This document shows, in pieces, positions 15,596 through 22,328 of a stretch of 22,328 nt of DNA. Under the pieces are notes generated by a model. It ran no database searches, had not been told where the DNA came from, and saw only the letters and a list, made by a program, of their open reading frames with translations. Position numbers and translations under genes: made by a program. Source of the stretch: an uncultured Bacteriovorax sp. (GTDB lineage: Bacteria > Bdellovibrionota > Bacteriovoracia > Bacteriovoracales > Bacteriovoracaceae); contig CAMLRB010000033.1 in the NCBI GenBank assembly GCA_946482295.1, positions 1 to 22,328 on the forward strand, given 5' to 3'. The first letter of the stretch is position 1; each line of letters opens with the position of its first letter.

Positions 15596-17179
15596 ATGAG
15601 AAAACAAAATCTATTATTAAGTCTCTTTTTATTACCCGCAATGGCCGCTGCTTTGGAGTGTCCTCCCAACAATGCGCCACTTTGCCCTGACTCGGGAAGT
15701 ACGCTTTTGGATGAAACATATCCAACTCAAGCTTTCGTGATGAGTAATGGTCCAAGCTTTAAAGGTTTTCCACCACCTTCAAAAGAGCATCTCAACGTGA
15801 CAAAAAATTACATCAATACAATTGTAAAAAGTTACGATTACCAAAATGTTCCGCAAATTATGCTCGCACTTTCGACTGAATCAGAGTTTGAATTTTACAA
15901 AAAAAATTTGCGTTCAGAACTTGAAAAGAAAAATATAAATCCTGATCAGATTGAAAGAATTGTGGGGCAGCTCACTCACATGAAGTCTCCCAACTATACA
16001 TGGCAGCAGGATTACTTTGAATCATTTGTTGATTTGAAAACAGGTAAGCCTGTTGTCCGTCATATCGATTCGTATTCTGTGCGTATGAAAAAACACGCAA
16101 CAACTCAAATGGCGGCTACAGGATCGCAGTGTGGTATTGAAGAAGGCGATAGCATTAAATCAGACAATAAATCATTTGCGAGTGGAGAAATGGGTGGAAA
16201 CATTGAAGGTGCACCAGGTGGTTTCTGTCTCGTCGGAAACAATCAGGGGAAAGATTTTACAAAAAGTTTTTGCGGCAAAGAAGAAAACATCATCAATTTA
16301 AATGTCTCTTGGCTCTCAGTTGGTCACGTTGATGAAATTTTTAAAATTGTTCCTAATCTTATTGAAGATGGAAGACCACGTGAGTGTAAATTTTCGTTAA
16401 TGGCAGCAAGTCCACAAAAGGCATTGGATCTTTTAAAAGATAAACAGTTCGCCAATCGTCCATTTTTTGATTTTCCGGCCAGTACATCAGAGGAAGATTT
16501 AGAAGATCTTCGTGATTCTCGTTCTAACGAGTACAACGGAACGAATTTCAAATTATGTAAATATCTCAATGGAGCGGGCAAGGCTCACCCAAAAACAAAA
16601 CAACAACAATCAAGTGGTTCTCAAGGGAAAACAGTCTTCACTGAATTGCTCATGAGTACAGCTAATGCTGAATTCAAAAGTCCATTCAAAAAAGAATGCG
16701 AGGGCAATGTCACGTCTGTTTCAAACGAAGAAATGTATGAACAGATGATGAATGATACTGAAACGCTAAAACTCAATGTGGCCATTCAGGAATCAATTGA
16801 TAATGATGTCGCTGTTATTAAAGCAAAGATTCTTTCTCGCCTTCCACAGTGTGCCAAATACTTCGATGTCATCAATGTTCCAAATTACTTTGAAGGTGGA
16901 CCCTTGATTAAAGATGCTTCTGGAAAAGGGGCACTTCCTCAGCACGGTAACGTAAATGCTTATCTTCCAAATCCAACGAACTCAGTTCTTATGAATGAAA
17001 CACTTCTTTTCCCAGATGCAGGAAACAGTGCTTATAGTGATTACCTCATTAGCGAAATGAAAAAACGTAAAGTGAAGTCTGATTTTATTGCAACCTGGGA
17101 CTATGCTCATTTAGGGATGGGCAATATTCACTGCTCTTCACATTCACTTCCTTATTGCAAACCGAGATCAAAAAAATGA
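15596..17179 (+). CDS. Secreted protein-arginine deiminase (PAD catalytic domain)
   Basis: 527 residues. Signal peptide (RKQNLLLSLFLLPAMAAA), then a domain matching the C-terminal catalytic domain of vertebrate/cyanobacterial PADs, which convert peptidyl-arginine to citrulline. The guanidino-group active site is complete: Asp139 (YTWQQDYFE), His244 and Asp246 (WLSVGHVDE), Cys513 (GNIHCSS). Further PAD signatures: GEMGGNIEGAP, FSLMAASPQKAL and a final LGMGNIHC segment corresponding to 'GEVHC'. The PAD immunoglobulin-like domains are missing, and about 70 extra residues, with a KTKQQQSSGSQGK linker, sit between the His/Asp and Cys parts. ATG 15596 is preferred over TTG 15578 because it begins the signal peptide; GAGGG is close upstream. 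Substrate and calcium need are unknown. Confidence 0.9.
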   Translation: MRKQNLLLSLFLLPAMAAALECPPNNAPLCPDSGSTLLDETYPTQAFVMSNGPSFKGFPPPSKEHLNVTKNYINTIVKSYDYQNVPQIMLALSTESEFEFYKKNLRSELEKKNINPDQIERIVGQLTHMKSPNYTWQQDYFESFVDLKTGKPVVRHIDSYSVRMKKHATTQMAATGSQCGIEEGDSIKSDNKSFASGEMGGNIEGAPGGFCLVGNNQGKDFTKSFCGKEENIINLNVSWLSVGHVDEIFKIVPNLIEDGRPRECKFSLMAASPQKALDLLKDKQFANRPFFDFPASTSEEDLEDLRDSRSNEYNGTNFKLCKYLNGAGKAHPKTKQQQSSGSQGKTVFTELLMSTANAEFKSPFKKECEGNVTSVSNEEMYEQMMNDTETLKLNVAIQESIDNDVAVIKAKILSRLPQCAKYFDVINVPNYFEGGPLIKDASGKGALPQHGNVNAYLPNPTNSVLMNETLLFPDAGNSAYSDYLISEMKKRKVKSDFIATWDYAHLGMGNIHCSSHSLPYCKPRSKK

Positions 17180-17553
17180 AAAAATTATTATTAGTTGCAG
17201 CTTTTATACCCTCGATCGTTTTTGGCAAGACTTACAATTGTAAGTTGGAAGACAACGAGTCAGTAAAAATGAAAATCATCGATGCTAAAACGATGACAGC
17301 AGAAGTTTTCCAAGGCAAAACTTTGATCACAAGCTGTTTATTCAGTTCAACGCTGCCAGGAAGCGACCCCCGTGGCGCAGCTGCAGAAATTATCCAGAAT
17401 TATGAGAACACTTCGTGTACTCCGATTGTGAAGGCACCTAAAGAGAAGTATCAGGTCGCTCCAAAGATTTATACGAAAATTACTTTGGATAAGAAGAAAG
17501 CAATGCTGTTTCTCTTTAGTGATCGCCAACCTTTCTCGTGCGTTTCAATTTGA
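17176..17553 (+). CDS. Small secreted four-Cys protein coupled to the arginine deiminase
   Basis: 125 residues: signal peptide (KKLLLVAAFIPSIVFG) and a mature part of about 108 residues with four Cys (TYNCKL, TSCLFS, TSCTPI, FSCVSI), enough for two disulfides. Short beta strands suggest a small compact domain. ATG overlaps the deiminase stop as ATGA, so the two are translated together and exported to the same compartment. No family recognised. It could be a partner, chaperone or inhibitor of the deiminase, but only the gene context supports this. It ends 7 bp from a convergent gene with no clear terminator between. Confidence 0.78.
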   Translation: MKKLLLVAAFIPSIVFGKTYNCKLEDNESVKMKIIDAKTMTAEVFQGKTLITSCLFSSTLPGSDPRGAAAEIIQNYENTSCTPIVKAPKEKYQVAPKIYTKITLDKKKAMLFLFSDRQPFSCVSI

Positions 17554-17560
17554 TTAGTAT

Positions 17561-18439
17561 TTAGAGCAGCCCCGGTGCGATGGCGATGTGGAATGGACCC
17601 ACGTCGCTATCAAACGGGATGACATAGACCGGATTGTGCTTTATTTCCCCTTTAAATAGCGCTGGTATGACCATTTCGAGGTTGTAGCCGGATTCAGAGA
17701 ATATCTTTTTAGACTGCCCATAAATGATGTTAGCAAGCTCTGAAGCAAAGTCTTGATTTTGAGCATCTATTGAAGTGTGTTTTTCTTGAACCGCTCTCTC
17801 GTATAAATTGAGAAAAGTTTTTTCAGGAAATAATACGAAGAACGTCCCTTTAAAAAATTCTGTCGCAATGACGATTTTCGATCCAATTCCAATTTCTGGC
17901 GGCTTTTCAAGCTTCGAGAGAAGTTCAGGTTTATGGGCCTTCAATTTTGAATTATTCGCCATTTCCACCATAACTTTTTGAGTGGCGCGGATGAAGACTT
18001 CTAAAAATTCTTTATCAACTGTTAAAGGGCCTTTTTTATCTTTATCAAACTTTCCGAGAGTACTCATGGAAAGTTTTCGAACGATTTCTTCTTCGGCCAC
18101 AGGACTAGGAATAATTTCCAATCCTTCAATCGTGAAATTTTTCATGACCTCTTGAATGAGTTCGTAATCATCGGCCGTGAAATAAAGTGGGATATCGTAA
18201 TCGTCTTTGCCTTTAAAGGTTGAAAAAAAGCGAAAGAGATAGAAGAGATCTTTTTTACCAATGTTTCCATTGATGAAGACAGCTTTCATTTCTATTTTTG
18301 AGGAAATCTCTGTGAATTGGAGGCGATCTAAACAAATGTGGACGTTCAGCTTTTTACTCACTCCCAAAAGAGCGGTCTTAAGAGACTGGGCACGGCCTTT
18401 GTCTGCATCGATAATGACGATATTGCGAATAAATTCCAT
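17561..18439 (-). CDS. Degenerate receiver fused to CheX/CheC-like phosphatase domain
   Basis: 292-residue cytoplasmic protein. Residues 1-123 have the strand/helix rhythm of a response-regulator receiver (NIVIIDADKG ... PLYFTADD), but the phosphoacceptor position in AVFINGN is Asn57 instead of Asp, and the conserved Lys-Pro is Ser-Pro, so it probably cannot be phosphorylated. Residues about 145-290 resemble CheX/CheC, enzymes that dephosphorylate CheY-P: the active-site pattern D230-x3-E234-x2-N237-x21-P259 is present in DFASELANIIYGQ ... MVIPALFKG. The domain could remove phosphate from a CheY-like or other response regulator, with the pseudo-receiver as a docking or dimerisation module. 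Single-gene unit; no chemotaxis genes are nearby. AGGA lies just before the ATG. Confidence 0.8.
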   Translation of the reverse strand: MEFIRNIVIIDADKGRAQSLKTALLGVSKKLNVHICLDRLQFTEISSKIEMKAVFINGNIGKKDLFYLFRFFSTFKGKDDYDIPLYFTADDYELIQEVMKNFTIEGLEIIPSPVAEEEIVRKLSMSTLGKFDKDKKGPLTVDKEFLEVFIRATQKVMVEMANNSKLKAHKPELLSKLEKPPEIGIGSKIVIATEFFKGTFFVLFPEKTFLNLYERAVQEKHTSIDAQNQDFASELANIIYGQSKKIFSESGYNLEMVIPALFKGEIKHNPVYVIPFDSDVGPFHIAIAPGLL

Positions 18440-18537
18440 TTCCTAACTATGCCATGGAAACAGCTTTAAATGTGCAATAGATCGTGATTTTTTCCTCAAT
18501 ATTCCCTCAAAAAGACTTAGAAAAATCCAAAAAGCGA

Positions 18538-18566
18538 TTGACAGAAGGCGAGTTTTTGACTATTTT
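18538..18566 (+). promoter_or_regulatory. Sigma70 promoter of tRNA-Val
   Basis: Consensus TTGACA (18538-18543), 17-base spacer, TATTTT (18561-18566), placing initiation about 15 bases before the mature tRNA. Confidence 0.82.
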
Positions 18567-18589
18567 TATCAACACTTCGGAATCGAAAT

Positions 18590-18665
18590 GGGCGTTTAGC
18601 TCAGCTGGGAGAGCGCTACCCTTACAAGGTAGATGTCGGGGGTTCGAACCCCTCAACGCCCACCA
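18590..18665 (+). tRNA. tRNA-Val (anticodon UAC)
   Basis: Complete 76-base cloverleaf with encoded CCA. Acceptor GGGCGTT pairs with AACGCCC; D-arm contains TAGCTCAGCTGGGAGAGC; anticodon stem CTACC/GGTAG with loop CTTACAA, anticodon TAC at 18623-18625; T-arm GGGGGTTCGAACCCC. Own promoter upstream. No integrase or attachment-site duplication seen beside it. Confidence 0.97.
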
Positions 18666-18838
18666 TTTTAATCCGCACCTATAAATCCCTCACTATTCAA
18701 ACTCATTGGAAAAGCATCTTTATCAAGTAACTTTATTCCTAAATTTCCAATCACTTGTTTGACTATTGTTCTAGGTTATATTTTGACTTTTTCTTCCAAA
18801 TTAATAATGTAAAAAAAATTTATACCGATTAACCGATC
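18666..18838 (+). promoter_or_regulatory. Intergenic region with candidate promoter and start-codon hairpin of the fibre gene
   Basis: A possible promoter is TTGACT (18783-18788), 16 bases, TAATGT (18805-18810). Perfect arms CCGATTAA (18825-18832) and TTAATCGG (18845-18852) place the ATG of the fibre gene (18839) in the 12-base loop. There is no Shine-Dalgarno. No obvious tRNA terminator. Confidence 0.4.
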
Positions 18839-20482
18839 ATGCGTTTAATCGGATTATTCATAATTACAACTTCTTTAATTTTATGCGGCTGTATAGGCAA
18901 GAATAAAGTTAATTTTAGTCTCACTCGAAGTTCTAAGCTCGATATATCGATTTCTAAAATTCAGATTATCAATCATCAAATTATTATTACAGGAACTAAT
19001 TTAAATAAAGTGAGCAGTTTTTCTATCAAAGAAGATTTAACAAATAACCCTTTTCTTATTGAATCTTCTACCGCCACTACAATCATAGCGAATGCTCAAG
19101 AAAATGTAACTTTTGCAGCTGGAAAAGTATTGGATTTTATTTTTTCAAATGCACACGCTAGTGCTACTTATTCGGTCAATTTTTCGCTTTGTGATTCTGA
19201 TCTTAATGGAAAAGGTTTTAATTGTTCGATTACCCCTAATGATAAAGAAGTTCTGGCCTACGATGCAGTTAGTGGAAAATGGAAACCTCGAGCAGTGAAT
19301 GGCCTTTCGTATAAAGGTGCATGGGATTCAACAGGAGCATTACCTACAGCAATAGATCCAGGAGACTACTATATAGTCAGTGTTGCCAGTGGACCTTATT
19401 TTATAGGTGACTGGATAGTTTTCAATGGTACAACGTTCGATCATATTCAGAACTCAAATGCAATTGTGAGTGTCTTCGGAAGAACTGGTGTCGTCGTTGC
19501 AGCAGAAGGCGATTACAATTTAACTAAAATGTCCGATGTGGATTTAACAACAGTAGCACCAGTAAACGGAAATATTCTTAAGTTCAATGGAACGAACTGG
19601 GTTGCAGGGGCAGAGACAGATCCAAACGTCACGGCATTTGCTAAAGCGGCACTTCCTAGTTGCGGATCCGGACAAGTTCTAAAGGCAGATGGAACCAACC
19701 TTTCATGTGTCACAGATTCAACTGGAGCAGGAGCGTTTACCGGCACGGCAAATAGAGTTGTGGCAACTAATGCTTCAGGTTCGCTAACCGTTACATCGAT
19801 TTCTGATACATTGCTAGGGTATTTGTCAGGTGTGACTTCTAATATTCAGACACAACTTAATGCAAAACTTTCTTCAAGTTCTTTTATCGATTGGACCGTG
19901 GCGGGTCTTCAAACTCTTGAACCTTCAAGACTAAATTTAACAACTGCAAGTCGTGCTGTAGCGACTAATGCCAGCGGAGTGCCTGTAGCTACAAGTGTTA
20001 CAGCGACAGAGCTAGGATATGTTTCAGGAGTGACAAGTTCCATTCAAGATCAAATTAATGATCTTGCCGATGGTGCCTGGACTCAAAATGGAGATGGAAA
20101 TATCTATCGCACTGGAAGCAATGTCGGTATTGGAACAAATGATCCAGAAGCCACTCTCGAAATTCAAGGGCAAGTTAGAACAACGACTTCTGCAGGAATC
20201 GCAAAAATAAATAACACAACAGCGATTGACTGGAATAATGGGAACGCTCAATCAATGTCAGTTGCTTGTACAGCAACAACTTTCACCAATATGCTCGATG
20301 GTGGGACTTATCTTTTAGCTGTATCTGAAACTGGAACAACGACATGTACGTTCTCTCAAGCAGGTCTTAATTTCTTTTTTTCACCTGCAAATGGAAATCG
20401 TATCAGTGGACAAAGGACGGTCTACACGTTTCAACGAATTGGGAGCGATGTTTATGTTTCATGGATAGCTGGCTTTCAATAG
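18839..20482 (+). CDS. Lipid-anchored tail-fibre-like surface protein
   Basis: 547 residues. Signal with lipobox L-C-G-C (Cys18). An IPT/TIG-like domain (IINHQIIITGTNLNKVSSFSI) spans about 30-110. The middle has fibre-shaft segments typical of phage tail fibres: YKGAWDSTGALPTAIDPGDY, FGRTGVVVAAEGDYNLTKMSD and ILKFNGTNWVAG, then two 40-residue repeats, NVGIGTNDPEATLEIQG, and a C-terminal domain of about 90 residues that may form a tip. This architecture resembles the Bdellovibrio fibre proteins called MAT (mosaic adhesive trimers), thought to be trimeric and involved in prey recognition. Trimer formation and binding are inferred. It lacks a Shine-Dalgarno and its ATG lies in a predicted hairpin loop. 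The next gene on the same strand encodes another surface-type protein. Confidence 0.82.
   Translation: MRLIGLFIITTSLILCGCIGKNKVNFSLTRSSKLDISISKIQIINHQIIITGTNLNKVSSFSIKEDLTNNPFLIESSTATTIIANAQENVTFAAGKVLDFIFSNAHASATYSVNFSLCDSDLNGKGFNCSITPNDKEVLAYDAVSGKWKPRAVNGLSYKGAWDSTGALPTAIDPGDYYIVSVASGPYFIGDWIVFNGTTFDHIQNSNAIVSVFGRTGVVVAAEGDYNLTKMSDVDLTTVAPVNGNILKFNGTNWVAGAETDPNVTAFAKAALPSCGSGQVLKADGTNLSCVTDSTGAGAFTGTANRVVATNASGSLTVTSISDTLLGYLSGVTSNIQTQLNAKLSSSSFIDWTVAGLQTLEPSRLNLTTASRAVATNASGVPVATSVTATELGYVSGVTSSIQDQINDLADGAWTQNGDGNIYRTGSNVGIGTNDPEATLEIQGQVRTTTSAGIAKINNTTAIDWNNGNAQSMSVACTATTFTNMLDGGTYLLAVSETGTTTCTFSQAGLNFFFSPANGNRISGQRTVYTFQRIGSDVYVSWIAGFQ
19748..20065 (+). repeat. Two 40-residue repeats in the fibre shaft
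   Basis: Encoded units at 19748-19867 and 19946-20065, offset by 198 bases (66 residues). They share 24 of 40 residues, including R.VATNASG and LGY.SGVTS.IQ.Q.N. DNA is more diverged than protein, so this is an old duplication kept by selection, consistent with a repetitive trimeric shaft. Confidence 0.85.
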
Positions 20483-20565
20483 TCTAATCTTCTGATCAGG
20501 AAAAAAAGTCCTTTTATTAATTCCTAAATTAGGTAATAGAGAATCAGCTAAAATTTAATTTAGTT
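20483..20565 (+). promoter_or_regulatory. Short intergenic gap between fibre and propeller genes
   Basis: 83 bases, AT-rich. Contains AGGA...TCCTTTTATT, at most a weak terminator, and CCTAA-A-TTAGG (20524-20534). No convincing promoter or ribosome site, so cotranscription of the two genes is possible. Confidence 0.3.
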
Positions 20566-22328
20566 ATGAAAAAAATCTCATTTGTTAAATTTTCCGTGAT
20601 TTTTACTTTAATCATTCTCTCCACGGGACTACTGGCCCAGATGGTGCCATTTGGTTTTTTTCGAGCAGCTATTACTGCTATTAATATCACATTTGATTAT
20701 ATCGGAGCTAAGGCATCAACAAGTGCTGGCTACATTACCAACGGAACCTTCTCGGCAAGTATTAGTCAAGGTTCCTTCAATTATCCAAATGGTGTTGAAA
20801 TTGATGTAGCTGGCGATCGAATGTATGTAATGGATGTTTCCAATGGGAGAATTCAGAAGCTTGTTTTATCGACAGGCGCATTTGTTGGCGCAATTGGAAA
20901 TTCTACAGCTGCAGGAACCTGTGTGGCCGGCAAACAAAATGGATGGTGTACTGGCGGTTTTTTTTCCCAAGGTACAGGGGATGGAATGTTCACAAGTGGA
21001 GCTAGTTGGATAAAGATTGATCTGACGAGTGACGCCTTATTTGTTGCTGATGGATTTAGAATACAGAAATTTGTTTTATCAACTGGCGCATTTGTCGGAG
21101 CTATTGGTAATTCTAGTGCAAGTGGAACATGCGTTGCTGGAAAACAAAATTCATGGTGCACTGGCGGGAGTTTTAATGCCGGATCTGGTGATGGAATGTT
21201 TGCGGCCACTGGCGATATTGAAATTGATACGACTAAGGATCATTTGTTTGTTTCAGATTACTTAACTTTTAAAATTCAAAAATTTGTTCTTTCGACCGGA
21301 GCTTTTGTAGGTGCCATTGGTGTTTCAACTGCTTCTGGCACTTGCACCGCTGGTAAGCAAACTAGTTGGTGTACGAATGGAGTATTTAGTCAAAGTCCCC
21401 TTGATGGTGGTTTTTTTCGTCCTTTAGGGTTGGCCGTTGATACAACAAATGACTACCTCATTGTTGTCGACAGTTTTAATTATCGTATTCAAAGATTTGT
21501 ACTTTCTTCCGGAGCTTACTCAGGTTCCATCGGCGGGAGTTCAACTTCAGGCACTTGTGTGGCCGGTAAGCAGACTAACTGGTGTACCGGAGGAAATTTT
21601 GGTTTTGGACATACTGATGGATATTTCTGGGGTCCAGCAGACGTGGAAATTGATGTTACCGGAAACCTAATGTATATCGCGGATTCGAATAATCATCGAA
21701 TAGCCAAGTTTACTCTTTCAACTGGAGCCTTTGTTGGTTCTATTGGATATTCCAGTGATGCTGCTGGTACCTGTGTAGTGGGTGCTCAATCTGGTTGGTG
21801 TTCGGGAATGAATTCTTTTTCTATGAGCAACTTTGCGACTGACGGCTTATTTAACTATCCTCAGGGAATAGCATTAGATACGACTAATAATCGTTTATAT
21901 GTTGCAGACTCTTTGAACAATCGGATTAAAAAATTTAATCTTGGAACTGGAGCTTTCATCGGAGCTGCGGGTGGTTCAACTTACTCATTGATTGCCCCTT
22001 GGGCAAATTATAATGTCAACGGTCCTTCGTCATCTTCCTCTCTTAATGGAGCCTTTAATACTCCCCGAAGCGTCGTGGCCGATACCACGAATAATCATTT
22101 ATATGTTGCCGACAATTATCGTGTCCAAAAGTATACTCTATCAACTGGTGCTTATTTGGGTTCTATAGGTCGCTCATCAGCAAGTGGTACCTGTATTGCT
22201 GGAAAACAAAATGGATGGTGTACAGGTGGATCTTTTAGTTCTGGAACGAGCGATGGTCAGTTTGGATCGCAACTATTTCTCGCAATTGATTCACTCAATG
22301 ATCATCTTTATGTAGCAGACAATACACG
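20566..22328 (+). CDS. NHL-like beta-propeller repeat protein, 3'-truncated
   Basis: At least 587 codons, open at the window end. A signal peptide (KKISFVKFSVIFTLIILSTGLLA) precedes a short spacer and then repeats of 66-75 residues. Each ends in the NHL-like strand pattern (IEIDTTKDHLFVSD ... IQKFVLSTGAFVGAIG; LYVADSLNNRIKKF). Six of the seven visible repeats insert a module C-x-x-G-x-Q-x-x-W-C between blades, e.g. GTCVAGKQNGWCTGG; one repeat lacks it. NHL propellers are protein or carbohydrate-binding scaffolds; with export, each Cys pair probably makes a small disulfide-closed loop. No Shine-Dalgarno is visible before the ATG. Gene lies 83 bp after the fibre gene on the same strand. The specific function is unknown. 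Confidence 0.85.
   Translation, partial: MKKISFVKFSVIFTLIILSTGLLAQMVPFGFFRAAITAINITFDYIGAKASTSAGYITNGTFSASISQGSFNYPNGVEIDVAGDRMYVMDVSNGRIQKLVLSTGAFVGAIGNSTAAGTCVAGKQNGWCTGGFFSQGTGDGMFTSGASWIKIDLTSDALFVADGFRIQKFVLSTGAFVGAIGNSSASGTCVAGKQNSWCTGGSFNAGSGDGMFAATGDIEIDTTKDHLFVSDYLTFKIQKFVLSTGAFVGAIGVSTASGTCTAGKQTSWCTNGVFSQSPLDGGFFRPLGLAVDTTNDYLIVVDSFNYRIQRFVLSSGAYSGSIGGSSTSGTCVAGKQTNWCTGGNFGFGHTDGYFWGPADVEIDVTGNLMYIADSNNHRIAKFTLSTGAFVGSIGYSSDAAGTCVVGAQSGWCSGMNSFSMSNFATDGLFNYPQGIALDTTNNRLYVADSLNNRIKKFNLGTGAFIGAAGGSTYSLIAPWANYNVNGPSSSSSLNGAFNTPRSVVADTTNNHLYVADNYRVQKYTLSTGAYLGSIGRSSASGTCIAGKQNGWCTGGSFSSGTSDGQFGSQLFLAIDSLNDHLYVADNT
20869..22328 (+). repeat. Seven tandem NHL-like repeats with Cys module
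   Basis: Repeats begin at 20869, 21079, 21292, 21505, 21718, 21943 and 22141, giving periods of 70, 71, 71, 71, 75 and 66 residues; the last is incomplete. A partial blade precedes the first (about 20680-20868). DNA copies differ mostly at synonymous sites. Confidence 0.92.

Noticed and set aside
18590..18665. tRNA-Val as an integration site for a mobile element
   Set aside because: No integrase gene and no duplicated 3' tRNA end seen within the window.
18484..18684. Open reading frame spanning the tRNA
   Set aside because: It covers the promoter and the whole tRNA-Val; no ribosome site.
20958..20965. Run of eight T inside the propeller gene as a phase-variable tract
   Set aside because: Short, and T-runs of this length are common in this AT-rich sequence; no evidence of length variation.
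20869..22328. Regular repeats as a CRISPR array
   Set aside because: Period is about 210 bases, units are coding and diverge at synonymous sites; no short identical direct repeats with unique spacers.

Overview
The window looks like chromosomal DNA from an AT-rich Gram-negative bacterium of the Bdellovibrionota, most likely a Bacteriovorax/Peredibacter-type organism. This is inferred from gene content (many secreted and lipid-anchored proteins, phage-tail-like fibre proteins, multi-sensor kinases, an NHL-type repeat protein), not from a marker gene. Bases 1-39 are not genomic: they match the 3' part of the Illumina TruSeq/P5 adapter, so the left edge is an untrimmed contig end. The right edge cuts through an internally repetitive gene.

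Layout. 40-2361 is the C-terminal part of a large GAF/PAS sensor histidine kinase. 2373-4967 holds three leftward genes: a propeller-like lipoprotein, a small coiled-coil protein, and a typical 2-Cys peroxiredoxin with a good sigma70 promoter and a UUCG-loop terminator. 5238-7213 is the clpP-clpX operon, followed by a strong terminator. 7372-9029 has a secreted membrane-anchored protein of unknown function and a secreted glycine-rich protein with a tail-fibre-like composition. 9060-9917 (leftward) is a prolyl-4-hydroxylase-like 2OG-Fe(II) oxygenase. 10059-12799 is a tightly overlapping four-gene operon: a DUF4266 mini-lipoprotein ending in a Cys-Gly-Cys tail, a DUF3570 outer-membrane barrel, an ApbE-type FMN transferase and a TlpA/ResA-like thioredoxin. 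13071-15479 is lon. 15596-17553 is a two-gene operon: a secreted homologue of the animal/cyanobacterial protein-arginine deiminase (PAD) catalytic domain, and a small secreted Cys-containing protein coupled to it by an ATGA overlap. 17561-18439 (leftward) is a degenerate receiver fused to a CheX/CheC-like phosphatase domain. A tRNA-Val(UAC) follows at 18590-18665, then a lipid-anchored fibre-like protein (18839-20482) and the start of an NHL-like repeat protein whose repeats carry a C..G.Q..WC module (20566 to the end).

How they fit together. clpP, clpX and lon are often adjacent; here about 5.9 kb of envelope and secreted-protein genes lies between clpX and lon. The most unusual items are the secreted PAD with its coupled partner; the DUF4266/DUF3570/ApbE/thioredoxin operon, where the barrel carries a heptad matching the flavinylation consensus of ApbE; and the adjacent fibre and Cys-module propeller genes, which may act at the cell surface. 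No gene-free stretch exceeds 300 bases. No CRISPR array, insertion sequence, rRNA or replication origin was seen.
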